Source: RGIG9060 sp036307825
GTDB taxonomy: Bacteria > Spirochaetota > Spirochaetia > Treponematales > Treponemataceae
DNA length: 64,000 nucleotides
Assembly: GCA_036307825.1 (NCBI GenBank)
Contig: JAXJWW010000026.1
Coordinates: forward strand, 9,447 to 73,446
Direction of reading: 5' to 3'
A program made the translations under genes and the position numbers. Positions 26,837-34,565 of this stretch are shown here, piece after piece. A model generated the notes under the pieces. It had not been told where the DNA came from. It was given only the letters and a program-made list of their open reading frames with translations, and searched no databases. The number at the start of each line of letters is the position of its first letter. Positions within the stretch are counted from its first letter, which is position 1.

Positions 26837-26943
26837 ATTTTAAATAAAATTATTCATGTTTTCGTGAATAGTAACAAAAGCGTAAAGATTTCAAATATTT
26901 TGCAAAATTTTCATATTTTATTGTAAAGATTTTTAAAAGGGTC

Positions 26944-26972
26944 TTGCAACTTTTGTAAATAAATTGTATAAA
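26944..26972 (+). promoter_or_regulatory. Strong promoter upstream of the tuf leader RNA
   Basis: TTGCAA (26944-26949), 17-bp spacer, TATAAA (26967-26972), both 5/6 matches to consensus. The predicted start is near 26979, 465 nt before tuf. The flanking DNA upstream is AT-rich, as for strong ribosomal promoters. Confidence 0.75.
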
Positions 26973-26978
26973 GATAAT

Positions 26979-27413
26979 ATCCAATATTTTGGGTAATTGG
27001 GTTCTTTGAGAGTCAGGCGGTTTATAAAAATAAAACCGGTAATTTCGTAAAGCTTTAATGTTACAGGGAAAGTAGCATTAATTCAGAAATTTACGACCCG
27101 TGGGTGAGGGTAAAATCTGTCGTTGACAGTTTTATATAGATTGAAAAAGCATTCGTGGGTATCTGATTGATTTAGCAAGCTGCTAAATTACGACTCCATG
27201 GATGCCAGACCAGTCATTAACCGAAAGATTAGTGATGATAGGTGGTTCCAGAGTTAAACAGTCTGAATGGGATAGACTGATAATTCTACAAAATGTTTAA
27301 TCTTTAAACTAATCCTGTCATTATTGTATCTTCTCGGACTTATATTGTGTGTACTGAATGTGTAGGTTTCTTTGAAACTATCATTCATTAAAATACAACA
27401 CATCATTTTTTTT
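26979..27413 (+). ncRNA. Candidate structured RNA of about 435 nt upstream of tuf
   Basis: Within the 703-bp gene-free region 26741-27443. It starts after a strong promoter and ends in a hairpin plus eight T. At least eight stems can be read: 27018-27038; 27045-27051 with 27090-27096, enclosing a 10-bp hairpin at 27055-27081 with loop AGGGAAA; 27117-27129; 27149-27159 with 27195-27205 (11 bp), enclosing 27170-27188; 27214-27235; 27259-27279; then the terminator. The GC content is higher than in neighbouring spacers. I find no RNase P, tmRNA, SRP, 6S, T-box, cobalamin or lysine riboswitch signature, and no convincing ORF. It may be an independent ncRNA or an attenuating leader of the tuf-S10 operon. 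Confidence 0.6.
27345..27413 (+). terminator. Intrinsic terminator/attenuator just before tuf
   Basis: Inner stem TAGGTTTC with GAAACTA, then TGAATG with CATTCA, then outer TGTGTGTA with TACAACACA, followed by eight T at 27406-27413. It ends 30 nt before the tuf ATG, so tuf expression must come from read-through or from a promoter not recognised here. Confidence 0.75.
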
Positions 27414-27443
27414 ACATGCCTTTAATCTGGTAAGGAGGATCAA

Positions 27444-28631
27444 ATGGCAAAGGAAAAGTTCGAAAGAACCAAACCACACATGAACGTAGGTACTATCGGT
27501 CACGTTGACCATGGTAAGACTACACTTTCTGCAGCTATTACTTCACATTGTGCTAAAAAATACGGTGATAAAGTATTGAAGTACGATGAAATCGACAACG
27601 CTCCAGAAGAAAAAGCACGCGGTATTACTATTAATACTCGTCACCTTGAATATCAGTCAGATAAGAGACACTATGCTCACATTGACTGTCCAGGCCACGC
27701 TGACTATGTTAAAAACATGATCACTGGTGCTGCTCAGATGGATGGTGCTATTCTTGTAGTTTCAGCTCCAGACTCTGTTATGCCTCAAACACGTGAACAC
27801 ATTCTTCTTGCTCGTCAGGTTGGTGTTCCAAAGATCGTTGTATTCTTGAACAAAGTTGACCTTTTGGACGATCCAGAACTTCTCGAATTGGTAGAAGCTG
27901 AAGTTCAAGACGTATTGGAATCATACGGATATCCAGCAGATACACCAATTGTAAAAGGTTCAGCTTTTAAAGCTCTTGCAGATGGTGCTTCAGCAGAAGA
28001 TACAGCTTGTATCGATGAACTTCTTGCAGTTATGGACTCATACTATGATGATCCAGCTCGCCAAGAAGATCTTCCATTCTTGATGCCAATCGAAGACGTT
28101 TTCTCAATCTCTGGACGTGGTACAGTAGTTACAGGACGTATCGAACGCGGTATTATCAAAATGAGTGAAGAAGTTGAAATCGTTGGTATTAGACCTACTT
28201 CAAAATCAGTTGTAACTGGTATTGAAATGTTCAACAAACTTCTTGATGAAGGTATTGCTGGTGATAACGTTGGTATCCTTCTCCGTGGTGTTGACAAGAA
28301 AGACGTAGAACGCGGACAAGTTCTTGCAAAACCAGGTTCAATCAACCCTCACACAAAATTCGAAGGACAAATTTACGTTCTTTCAAAAGAAGAAGGTGGA
28401 CGTCACAGCCCATTCTTCTCTGGATATAGACCACAGTTCTATTTCAGAACAACTGATATTACTGGTACAATCACACTTCCAGAAGGAGTTGACATGGTTA
28501 AACCAGGAGATAACACAAAAGTTATCGGTGAATTGATTCACCCAGTTGCTATGGATAAAGGTTTAAAGTTCGCTATTCGTGAAGGTGGACGCACAATCGC
28601 TTCTGGACAGGTTACAGAAGTTCTTAGTTAA
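27444..28631 (+). CDS. tuf: Elongation factor Tu
   Basis: 395 residues, full length. GTPase motifs GHVDHGKT (residues 19-26), the switch-I RGITINTRH, DCPGHADYVKNM and NKVD are intact, and domains II and III follow, ending in the usual GRTIASGQVTEVL. It delivers aminoacyl-tRNA to the ribosome. A perfect AAGGAGG lies 5 nt or so before the ATG. It heads the S10 cluster directly without fusA. Only one tuf copy is in the window. Confidence 0.99.
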   Translation: MAKEKFERTKPHMNVGTIGHVDHGKTTLSAAITSHCAKKYGDKVLKYDEIDNAPEEKARGITINTRHLEYQSDKRHYAHIDCPGHADYVKNMITGAAQMDGAILVVSAPDSVMPQTREHILLARQVGVPKIVVFLNKVDLLDDPELLELVEAEVQDVLESYGYPADTPIVKGSAFKALADGASAEDTACIDELLAVMDSYYDDPARQEDLPFLMPIEDVFSISGRGTVVTGRIERGIIKMSEEVEIVGIRPTSKSVVTGIEMFNKLLDEGIAGDNVGILLRGVDKKDVERGQVLAKPGSINPHTKFEGQIYVLSKEEGGRHSPFFSGYRPQFYFRTTDITGTITLPEGVDMVKPGDNTKVIGELIHPVAMDKGLKFAIREGGRTIASGQVTEVLS

Positions 28632-28695
28632 TTAGATTAACGGATTGAGGCAGAGGCTTAGTTTTTTAGGCTTCTGTCTTATTCCTGGAGGAAAA

Positions 28696-29004
28696 ATGGC
28701 TACTGAAAAGATTCGTGTCAGACTCAGAGCATTTGATGTTGAGTTGATCGATCAGAGTGCAAAAGCCATCGTGCAGACTGTACAGAAAGCTGGTGCAAAG
28801 GTTTCAGGACCTATCCCACTTCCTACAAGAATTAACAAGGTGACTGTTCTTCGTTCACCTCACGTAAACAAAAAATCACGTGAACAATTTGAAATGAGAA
28901 CACACAAACGCCTTATTGATATTATCGAGCCATCAGCTGACGTTATGGATTCGTTGATGAAGCTTGAATTGCCTGCCGGTGTTGATGTAGAAATTAAACA
29001 ATAA
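28696..29004 (+). CDS. rpsJ: 30S ribosomal protein S10 (uS10)
   Basis: 102 residues from the ATG at 28696 with GGAGG upstream; longer readings extend into the tuf spacer without a ribosome-binding site. Sequence starts with EKIRVRLRAFDVELID and contains GPIPLPTRINKVTVLRSPHVNKKSREQFEMRTHKR, the conserved S10/NusE loop. It is a 30S head protein that doubles as NusE in antitermination and NusG bridging. Confidence 0.98.
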   Translation: MATEKIRVRLRAFDVELIDQSAKAIVQTVQKAGAKVSGPIPLPTRINKVTVLRSPHVNKKSREQFEMRTHKRLIDIIEPSADVMDSLMKLELPAGVDVEIKQ

Positions 29005-29048
29005 TTTTTATTGTTTGAAAAACCAGTACGGTCCCCAGGATCAGGGGA
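28999..29048 (+). promoter_or_regulatory. Structured rpsJ-rplC spacer
   Basis: ACAATAA pairs with TTATTGT across the rpsJ stop (28999-29015), and TCCCC (29032-29036) pairs with GGGGA (29044-29048); a third AAAGAA/TTCTTT-type hairpin follows. Such internal structure in the S10 operon could be an L4-type control site moved downstream of rpsJ. That role is inference. Confidence 0.35.
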
Positions 29049-29108
29049 TGGCGGCTGATGATATTAAAGAAGAACGTTGAGTTTTTCTTTATTTAAGGAG
29101 ATATCAGA

Positions 29109-29729
29109 ATGAAAGGTCTGATTGCTAAAAAAGTGGGGATGACTCAGGTTTTTGACGAAAATGGTAGCCTTACACCGGTTACTGTAATTCGTGTTGAACC
29201 TAACACAGTTATTGCCCGCAAGACAAAGGAAACTGCTGGATACGATGCTGTTGTTCTTGGTCTTGATGATCTAAAGAAAAACAAAGTATCAAAAAGTTAC
29301 GCAGGTCAATTTCCTGAAAACATCGCTCCAAAAAGAACTTTAAAAGAGTTCCGCGATTTTGATGGAGAAGTTGCTGTAGGTGACGAAGTTGGCGTAGAGC
29401 TATTAGATGGTCTTCGTTACGTTGATGTTACTGCAACTTCAAAAGGTAAAGGTTTTCAGGGTGTTATGAAACGTTGGGGTTTCCATGGAGGACGTGCTAC
29501 CCATGGTTCAAAATTCCATCGAGAACCTGGTGGAACAGGTATGTGTACATCACCTGGTAGAACTTTCAAAAATGTAAAGTTGCCTGGTCGTATGGGACGT
29601 GAAAGAGTAACAGTTCAGAATCTTAAAGTTGTAAAAGTAGATACTGAATTGAAAGTTGTGATGGTTCGTGGGGCAGTACCTGGGAATAAAGATTGTACGC
29701 TAATTATCAAGAATGCGGTTAAAAAATAG
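29109..29729 (+). CDS. rplC: 50S ribosomal protein L3 (uL3)
   Basis: 206 residues. MKGLIAKKVGMTQVF at the start, the central loop GKGFQGVMKRWGFHGGRATHGSKFHREPGGTG region that reaches toward the peptidyl-transferase centre, and MGRERVTVQNLKVVKVD near the end identify it. It is an early assembly protein of the 50S. Its AAGGAG ribosome-binding site follows a structured 104-bp spacer after rpsJ. Confidence 0.98.
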   Translation: MKGLIAKKVGMTQVFDENGSLTPVTVIRVEPNTVIARKTKETAGYDAVVLGLDDLKKNKVSKSYAGQFPENIAPKRTLKEFRDFDGEVAVGDEVGVELLDGLRYVDVTATSKGKGFQGVMKRWGFHGGRATHGSKFHREPGGTGMCTSPGRTFKNVKLPGRMGRERVTVQNLKVVKVDTELKVVMVRGAVPGNKDCTLIIKNAVKK

Positions 29730-29743
29730 GCGGAGTAACTAGT

Positions 29744-30379
29744 ATGGAAAAGAAAGTATATTCAGTCGATGGTAAAGAAATTCGCACAATTAACCTTGAT
29801 GACAACGTATTTGGTCTCCCAGTTAATGAAGATGTAATTTATTACGCCATCAACAATGAATTAGCAAACAAACGTGTTGGAACAGCTTGTACAAAAGACC
29901 GTTCTGAAGTTCATGGAAGCAATGCTAAACCATATAAACAGAAGGGTACAGGTAATGCACGCCGTGGTGATAAAAAATCACCTTTAACAAGAGGCGGTGG
30001 TGTTATTTTTGGACCAAAACCACGTGATTTCAGTTTTGCATTACCTAAAAAGGTAAAAAGACTTGCAATGAAGTCTATTTTGAGTATGAAAGCTCAAGAT
30101 GATAGACTTACTATAGTTGAGGATTTTACTGTAGAGAGCGGAAAGACAAAAGATCTTGCAGCTGTTCTTAAAAACTTTATTAAAGATGAATACAGAACCG
30201 TTGTTGTATTAAAAGACGACGATGCAATGATTAAACGCGCAGGAAACAACATTCCTACCGTTTCATTCCTTTCTTATAATCGCTTAAGAGCACATGATTT
30301 GTTCTACGGACAAAAAATTATTATGCTCGAAAGTGCAGCTAAGAATCTTTCAGATTTCTACAATAAGGAGGCAAAATAA
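29744..30379 (+). CDS. rplD: 50S ribosomal protein L4 (uL4)
   Basis: 211 residues. The extended loop GSNAKPYKQKGTGNARRGDKKSPLTRGGGVIFGPKPRDFSF (about residues 49-92) that lines the exit tunnel is intact. L4 is the autogenous repressor of the S10 operon in E. coli. The C-terminus is somewhat divergent. The stop overlaps the rplW start by one base, giving coupling. Confidence 0.97.
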   Translation: MEKKVYSVDGKEIRTINLDDNVFGLPVNEDVIYYAINNELANKRVGTACTKDRSEVHGSNAKPYKQKGTGNARRGDKKSPLTRGGGVIFGPKPRDFSFALPKKVKRLAMKSILSMKAQDDRLTIVEDFTVESGKTKDLAAVLKNFIKDEYRTVVVLKDDDAMIKRAGNNIPTVSFLSYNRLRAHDLFYGQKIIMLESAAKNLSDFYNKEAK

Positions 30380-30663
30380 TGGTATTAGAAGATATCCTTA
30401 TCGAGCCTGTGTTGTCTGAAAAAGCAACCTTGCTTCGCGAAGAAGGAAAGTACGTTTTCAAAGTACATCCTGACGCAAACAAGTATGAAATTAAGGAAGC
30501 AGTACGCCGATTGTTCAACGTAAAAGTTATCGATTGTACTGTAATGAATGTCGGTGGAAAGCTTAAACGGGTTAGAACAAGACCTGGTAGAACTTCCAGT
30601 TGGAAGAAAGCAATCGTCAGACTAGCTCCTGGCGAATCCATTAAGGTGTTCGAGGGCGTATAG
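30379..30663 (+). CDS. rplW: 50S ribosomal protein L23 (uL23)
   Basis: 94 residues. Contains EPVLSEKATLLREEGKYVFKVHPDANKYEIKEAVRRLFNVKV and the tunnel-exit loop with RTRPGRTSSWKKAIVRL. L23 sits at the exit of the tunnel and docks trigger factor and SRP. AAGGAGG inside the end of rplD serves as its ribosome-binding site. Confidence 0.97.
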   Translation: MVLEDILIEPVLSEKATLLREEGKYVFKVHPDANKYEIKEAVRRLFNVKVIDCTVMNVGGKLKRVRTRPGRTSSWKKAIVRLAPGESIKVFEGV

Positions 30664-30695
30664 CTCTTCGGTAGCGTTTAATAAGGGGAACCTAA

Positions 30696-31520
30696 ATGGC
30701 TCTTAAAGTATATAAGCCGATTACTGCAGGAACTCGAACTCGTATCGATCTTTGCAGAAACGAATTGACCGCAGATAAGCCAGAGAAGAGCTTATCATCT
30801 GGTCTTAAGTCACGCGGCGGACGCGGTGCTGGTGGTCGTATCTCAGTACGTCATCAGGGTGGCGGACACAAAAGAAAGTATCGTGTGATTGATTTTAAAA
30901 GGGATAAACATGGAATTCCTGGAACAGTTCGTACAATCGAATATGATCCAAACAGAAGTGCAAATATTGCATTGGTTTTCTATGCTGATGGTGAAAAGAG
31001 ATATATTATTGCACCTAAAGGTTTGCAAGTAGGTCAGAAAATTCTTTCTGGTGAAAATGCAACACCTACAGTAGGTAATGCTCTTCCATTAGAAGCTATC
31101 CCAGTTGGATTTACTGTACATAACATCGAGTTAACACTCGGTCGTGGTGGACAGTTGGCACGGTCAGCCGGCGCTAGTGCACTTGTTGCAGCAAAAGAAG
31201 GTGAATATGTAACTATTCGTCTTCCATCAGGTGAAGTACGTCGTGTTCATAAAAAATGTTATGCTACAATTGGTGTTGTAGGTAACGAAGACCGTATGAA
31301 TACTCAGTTGGGTAAAGCTGGACGCGCAAGATGGCGAGGTATTCGTCCATCAGTTCGTGGTATGGCTATGAACCCAGTTGATCATCCACTTGGTGGTGGT
31401 GAAGGCGCTGGTAAAGGACGTAACCCTGTTACTCCTTGGGGACAACCTTGCCGTGGTTACAAAACACGAAGCAAGAGAAAGGTTTCAAACAATTTTATTG
31501 TTTCACGCCGAAAGAAGTAA
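30696..31520 (+). CDS. rplB: 50S ribosomal protein L2 (uL2)
   Basis: 274 residues, standard. Begins MALKVYKPITAGTRTR and has GGRGAGGRISVRHQGGGHKRKYR, the SAGASALVAA block and the C-terminal RGMAMNPVDHPLGGGEG segment including the conserved His of the peptidyl-transferase-near loop. It is one of the most conserved 50S proteins. AAGGGG lies before the ATG. Confidence 0.99.
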   Translation: MALKVYKPITAGTRTRIDLCRNELTADKPEKSLSSGLKSRGGRGAGGRISVRHQGGGHKRKYRVIDFKRDKHGIPGTVRTIEYDPNRSANIALVFYADGEKRYIIAPKGLQVGQKILSGENATPTVGNALPLEAIPVGFTVHNIELTLGRGGQLARSAGASALVAAKEGEYVTIRLPSGEVRRVHKKCYATIGVVGNEDRMNTQLGKAGRARWRGIRPSVRGMAMNPVDHPLGGGEGAGKGRNPVTPWGQPCRGYKTRSKRKVSNNFIVSRRKK

Positions 31521-31537
31521 TAGGATAGGAGATAACC

Positions 31538-31816
31538 GTGTCAAGATCTGTTAAAAAAGGCCCTTTTATTGAAAAGAGTCTTTATAAGAAGGTTATTGAA
31601 ATGAACAAAGTAGCAGACAAGAAAATGATTAAAACATATTCTCGCTGCTCAACAATTATACCTGAAATGGTTGGAAATACAATTTCTGTGTATAACGGCA
31701 AAACATGGGTACCTGTGTATGTAACAGAAAACCTCGTTGGGCATAAACTCGGCGAATTTTCTCCTACACGTATTTTCCGTGGACATGCCGGTTCAGATAA
31801 AAAGGCTGGTAGATAG
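31538..31816 (+). CDS. rpsS: 30S ribosomal protein S19 (uS19)
   Basis: 92 residues, GTG start with AGGAGA upstream. SRSVKKGPFIEKSLYKKV, TYSRCSTIIPEMVGNTISVYNGK and HKLGEFSPTRIFRGHAG are the standard S19 blocks. It sits in the 30S head near the A-site finger. rplV begins a few bases later. Confidence 0.98.
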   Translation: MSRSVKKGPFIEKSLYKKVIEMNKVADKKMIKTYSRCSTIIPEMVGNTISVYNGKTWVPVYVTENLVGHKLGEFSPTRIFRGHAGSDKKAGR

Positions 31817-31825
31817 GTGAATATG

Positions 31826-32182
31826 ATGGCTGATAAAAGCGGATATATAGCCACTACAAAATTCCTAATAGCATCACCTACAAAGGTTCGCCCAGTAGCA
31901 AATGTTATTAAGAGGAAGACCTGTTCAGAGGCTATGGCAATTCTAGAGAATATGCCACAAAAGGGTGCTAAGTTGATTCGCGGAACATTGAAATCTGCGA
32001 TTTCTAATGCGCTTTTTGCTAACAAAAAGCTTGATGAAGATATGTTGTACGTTAAGGAAATTCGCATTGACGAAGGTCCACGTCTAAAGAGAGTTTGGTT
32101 TCGCGGTAAAGGCCGTGCAGATATGCTCTTAAGAAGAATGTGCCATATCTCTGTTGTAGTAGCTGAAAAGGCGGGGGAATAA
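31826..32182 (+). CDS. rplV: 50S ribosomal protein L22 (uL22)
   Basis: 118 residues from the ATG at 31826; ATG 31823 and GTG 31817 are in frame, but AGGTGA at 31815-31820 best fits 31823 or 31826. The beta-hairpin that lines the exit tunnel (about residues 80-105, with ILxKEIRIDEGPRLKR-like sequence) is present, as is KFLIASPTKVRPVANVIKRK at the start. The stop is one base from rpsC. Confidence 0.96.
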   Translation: MADKSGYIATTKFLIASPTKVRPVANVIKRKTCSEAMAILENMPQKGAKLIRGTLKSAISNALFANKKLDEDMLYVKEIRIDEGPRLKRVWFRGKGRADMLLRRMCHISVVVAEKAGE

Positions 32183-32183
32183 C

Positions 32184-32936
32184 GTGGGACAGAAAGTAAA
32201 TCCTATTGGATTGCGCCTTGGTATTAATAAAACATGGCAGTCACGCTGGTATGCAGATCCTCGTGAATATGCAGATTTGCTTCACGAAGACTTAAGAATC
32301 AGAAAAATGGTTCTTGCATTACCTGAATGTAACAATGCTGATATCGCAGAGGTTGAAATTGTAAGACATCCTCAACGTGTTACTATTGTTATTCATACAG
32401 CCCGTCCAGGTGTAATCATTGGTCAAAAAGGTGCCAATATCGAAAAAATTGGTGCTGAGATTCAAAAGAAATTGACTAAGAAAGTTCAAATTAAGATTAA
32501 AGAAATCAAACGAGCTGAAGTCAATGCATCTTTAGTTGCACAAAATATTGCAAGACAACTTGTAAACCGTGCTTCTTTCAGAAAAGCTTTGAAACAATCT
32601 TCAAGCAATGCTATGAAAGGTGGAGCACAAGGTATCAAGATTCGCTTAAGCGGACGTCTTGGTGGTGCTGAAATGTCTCGTACAGAAGAATATAAAGAAG
32701 GACGCGTTCCTCTTCACACACTTCGTGCAGATATAGATTATGGTTTCGCTGAAGCTCATACAACATTCGGAAAAATCGGTGTTAAAGTATGGGTTTACAA
32801 CGGAATGATGTATGGACGCGATCAAAATGAGGATGCTGGACAGCTTCTCAAGAAAAATCGTGACCGCAATGAACGTTCAGAAAACTCTGAAAAAAGAGGT
32901 CGTTCAAACCGCGGTGCTAAATCTTCAAGGAGTTAG
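32184..32936 (+). CDS. rpsC: 30S ribosomal protein S3 (uS3)
   Basis: 250 residues, GTG start. The N-terminal GQKVNPIGLRLGINKTWQS, the KH domain with VIIGQKGANIEKIG (near residue 76) and the C-terminal RTEEYKEGRVPLHTLRADIDYG are conserved. It ends in an extra Lys/Arg/Ser/Asn-rich tail of about 30 residues, longer than in E. coli (233 residues) and probably disordered. It is part of the mRNA-entry helicase of the 30S. Confidence 0.98.
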   Translation: MGQKVNPIGLRLGINKTWQSRWYADPREYADLLHEDLRIRKMVLALPECNNADIAEVEIVRHPQRVTIVIHTARPGVIIGQKGANIEKIGAEIQKKLTKKVQIKIKEIKRAEVNASLVAQNIARQLVNRASFRKALKQSSSNAMKGGAQGIKIRLSGRLGGAEMSRTEEYKEGRVPLHTLRADIDYGFAEAHTTFGKIGVKVWVYNGMMYGRDQNEDAGQLLKKNRDRNERSENSEKRGRSNRGAKSSRS

Positions 32937-32938
32937 TC

Positions 32939-33358
32939 ATGGCACTTGCACCTAAAAGAGTAATGCACCGTAAGGTGCAAAGAGGTCGAATCGACGGTAA
33001 TGCAACTCGTGGTTGTAACGTAGATTTTGGTGATGTAGCTCTTGTAGCTCTTGAACCAATCTGGTTATCAGCACGTCATATCGAAGCTGCTCGTGTTGCT
33101 TTGAACCGTAAGATTAACCGTAAAGGTCAGGTTTGGATTCGTGTATTCCCAGATAAGCCTATTTCTAAAAAACCTGCTGAAACAAGACAGGGTAAAGGTA
33201 AGGGAGCACCTGAATTCTGGGCTGCTGTAATTAAACCAGGCCAGATTCTTTTTGAAATTGGTGGCGTTGATTTGGCTATTGCTGAAGAAGCAATTAGACT
33301 TGCAGGAAGTAAACTTCCTATCAAGACAAAAATTGCTTATCGTAACGAAGTTCTTTAA
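32939..33358 (+). CDS. rplP: 50S ribosomal protein L16 (uL16)
   Basis: 139 residues. Contains LAPKRVMHRKVQRGR at the start, ARHIEAARVALNRKINRKGQVWIRVFPDKPISKKPAETRQGKGKG and FEIGGVDLAIAEEAIRLAGSKLPIKT. It helps position A-site tRNA. AAGGAG inside the end of rpsC precedes it, two bases separating the genes. Confidence 0.98.
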   Translation: MALAPKRVMHRKVQRGRIDGNATRGCNVDFGDVALVALEPIWLSARHIEAARVALNRKINRKGQVWIRVFPDKPISKKPAETRQGKGKGAPEFWAAVIKPGQILFEIGGVDLAIAEEAIRLAGSKLPIKTKIAYRNEVL

Positions 33359-33369
33359 GGAGTTATAAA

Positions 33370-33570
33370 ATGGCAAAAAAAGAAAAAGAATTGTCTTATT
33401 CCGAACTCGTTGCAAAACGGAATGAGCTAAAAAAACAGTACATGGATTTAAGATTCCAGATGGTTATTGGCCATGTGGATAATCCCTTGCAAAAACGTAC
33501 AATGCGTCGTGAAATCGCTCGCATTAATACGCTGATCCGACAAAAAGAAATTGCCGGACAGGATAAGTAG
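33370..33570 (+). CDS. rpmC: 50S ribosomal protein L29 (uL29)
   Basis: 66 residues, all helical. ELSYSELVAKRNELKKQYMDLRFQ and the RTMRREIARINTLIRQKE motif identify it. It lies near the tunnel exit beside L23. AAGGAG is 5 nt or so upstream of the ATG. Confidence 0.96.
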   Translation: MAKKEKELSYSELVAKRNELKKQYMDLRFQMVIGHVDNPLQKRTMRREIARINTLIRQKEIAGQDK

Positions 33571-33580
33571 GAGCTGACCC

Positions 33581-33853
33581 GTGGAAGAACAAGTAGTTCA
33601 AAATAAAGCTTCAAAAAGATCTTTTGTTGGTATCGTAACAAGTGACAAAATGGATAAAACTATTGTTGTTTCTGTTGCTACAAAAAAGATGCACAGGCTT
33701 TATAAAAAATATGTTACCCGTGTCAAGAAATGCAAGGCACATGATGAAAAGAACGAGGCAAAAATTGGTGACCGCGTTCGTATCGTAGAGTGTCGGCCTC
33801 TAAGCAAAGATAAATGCTGGAGACTTGCCGAAATCGTTGAAAGAGCTAGATAA
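33581..33853 (+). CDS. rpsQ: 30S ribosomal protein S17 (uS17)
   Basis: 90 residues, GTG start. GIVTSDKMDKTIVVSV, YKKYVTRVKKCKAHDEKNEAKIGDRVRIVECRPLSKDKCWRLAEIV are the standard OB-fold blocks. It is a primary 16S-binding protein of the 30S body. It lies 10 bp after rpmC. Confidence 0.97.
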   Translation: MEEQVVQNKASKRSFVGIVTSDKMDKTIVVSVATKKMHRLYKKYVTRVKKCKAHDEKNEAKIGDRVRIVECRPLSKDKCWRLAEIVERAR

Positions 33854-33870
33854 GCTAAGGAGAAAATGGT

Positions 33871-34239
33871 ATGATTCAGATGCAAACAAATTTGAACGTA
33901 GCTGATAACTCTGGTGCAAAGCTTGTTCAATGTATTAAGGTAATTGGCGGTTCACACCGTCGCTATGCAAGTATTGGCGATGTAATTGTTGTAGCTGTTA
34001 AGGATGCTATTCCTACATCTACAATCAAAAAAGGTTCAGTCGAAAAGGCTGTTATCGTAAGAATTGCTAAAGAATATCGTCGTCCTGATGGTACATATAT
34101 TCGCTTTGATGACAACGCTTGTGTTCTCATCGACGCAAATAAAAACCCAAAAGGTAAACGTGTATTCGGACCAGTAGCTCGTGAGCTTCGTGATATGGAT
34201 TACATGAAAATCGTATCACTTGCTCCAGAAGTTCTATAA
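33871..34239 (+). CDS. rplN: 50S ribosomal protein L14 (uL14)
   Basis: 122 residues. MIQMQTNLNVADNSGAKLVQCIKV at the start, RPDGTYIRFDDNACVLID in the middle and KGKRVFGPVARELRDMDYMKIVSLAPEVL at the end are canonical. L14 contacts the 30S and is the docking point of the silencing factor RsfS in other bacteria. Confidence 0.99.
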   Translation: MIQMQTNLNVADNSGAKLVQCIKVIGGSHRRYASIGDVIVVAVKDAIPTSTIKKGSVEKAVIVRIAKEYRRPDGTYIRFDDNACVLIDANKNPKGKRVFGPVARELRDMDYMKIVSLAPEVL

Positions 34240-34250
34240 GGAGATTTGAA

Positions 34251-34565
34251 ATGCAAAAGAAATTTAAAATCCGCAAGGATGACCTTGTAGAAGTTATCGC
34301 TGGTAAAGACAAGGGAAAAAGAGGAACAGTAGTTCGTGTTCTTAGCGATAAGGATAGAGTTATTGTTTCAGGTGTTAACCTTGTTAAGAAAGCAATGAGA
34401 AAACGCAGTCAACAGGATCGCGGTGGAATTTCTGAAATTGAAGCTCCACTTCACATTTCAAACGTTGCAATCGTTTGTAAAAAATGTGGGCCTGTTCGTA
34501 TTGGATATAAAATCGACGGCGACAAGAAAATTCGAGTTTGCCGCAAATGTGGAGAAACTCTATAA
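34251..34565 (+). CDS. rplX: 50S ribosomal protein L24 (uL24)
   Basis: 104 residues. KOW motif with IRKDDLVEVIAGKDKGKRGTVVRVL near the start, GGISEIEAPLHISNVAIVCKKCG and a C-terminal CRKCGE. The two CxxC pairs (near residues 79-82 and 98-101) could bind zinc, as in several L24 proteins. It initiates 50S assembly. The stop overlaps the rplE start (TAATG). Confidence 0.97.
   Translation: MQKKFKIRKDDLVEVIAGKDKGKRGTVVRVLSDKDRVIVSGVNLVKKAMRKRSQQDRGGISEIEAPLHISNVAIVCKKCGPVRIGYKIDGDKKIRVCRKCGETL

Noticed and set aside
27240..27250. T-box-like AGGTGGTTCC in the same RNA
   Set aside because: Resembles the T-box TGGN element only loosely; no stem I specifier layout and no tRNA-charging gene downstream.
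27199..27258. 19-codon ORF inside the tuf-upstream RNA
   Set aside because: No Shine-Dalgarno, the ATG is inside a stem, and composition is that of structured RNA.
26979..27413. RNase P RNA or tmRNA as an explanation of the structured region
   Set aside because: The conserved GAGGAAAGTC and ACAGAA blocks of RNase P and the tRNA-like ends and tag region of tmRNA are absent.
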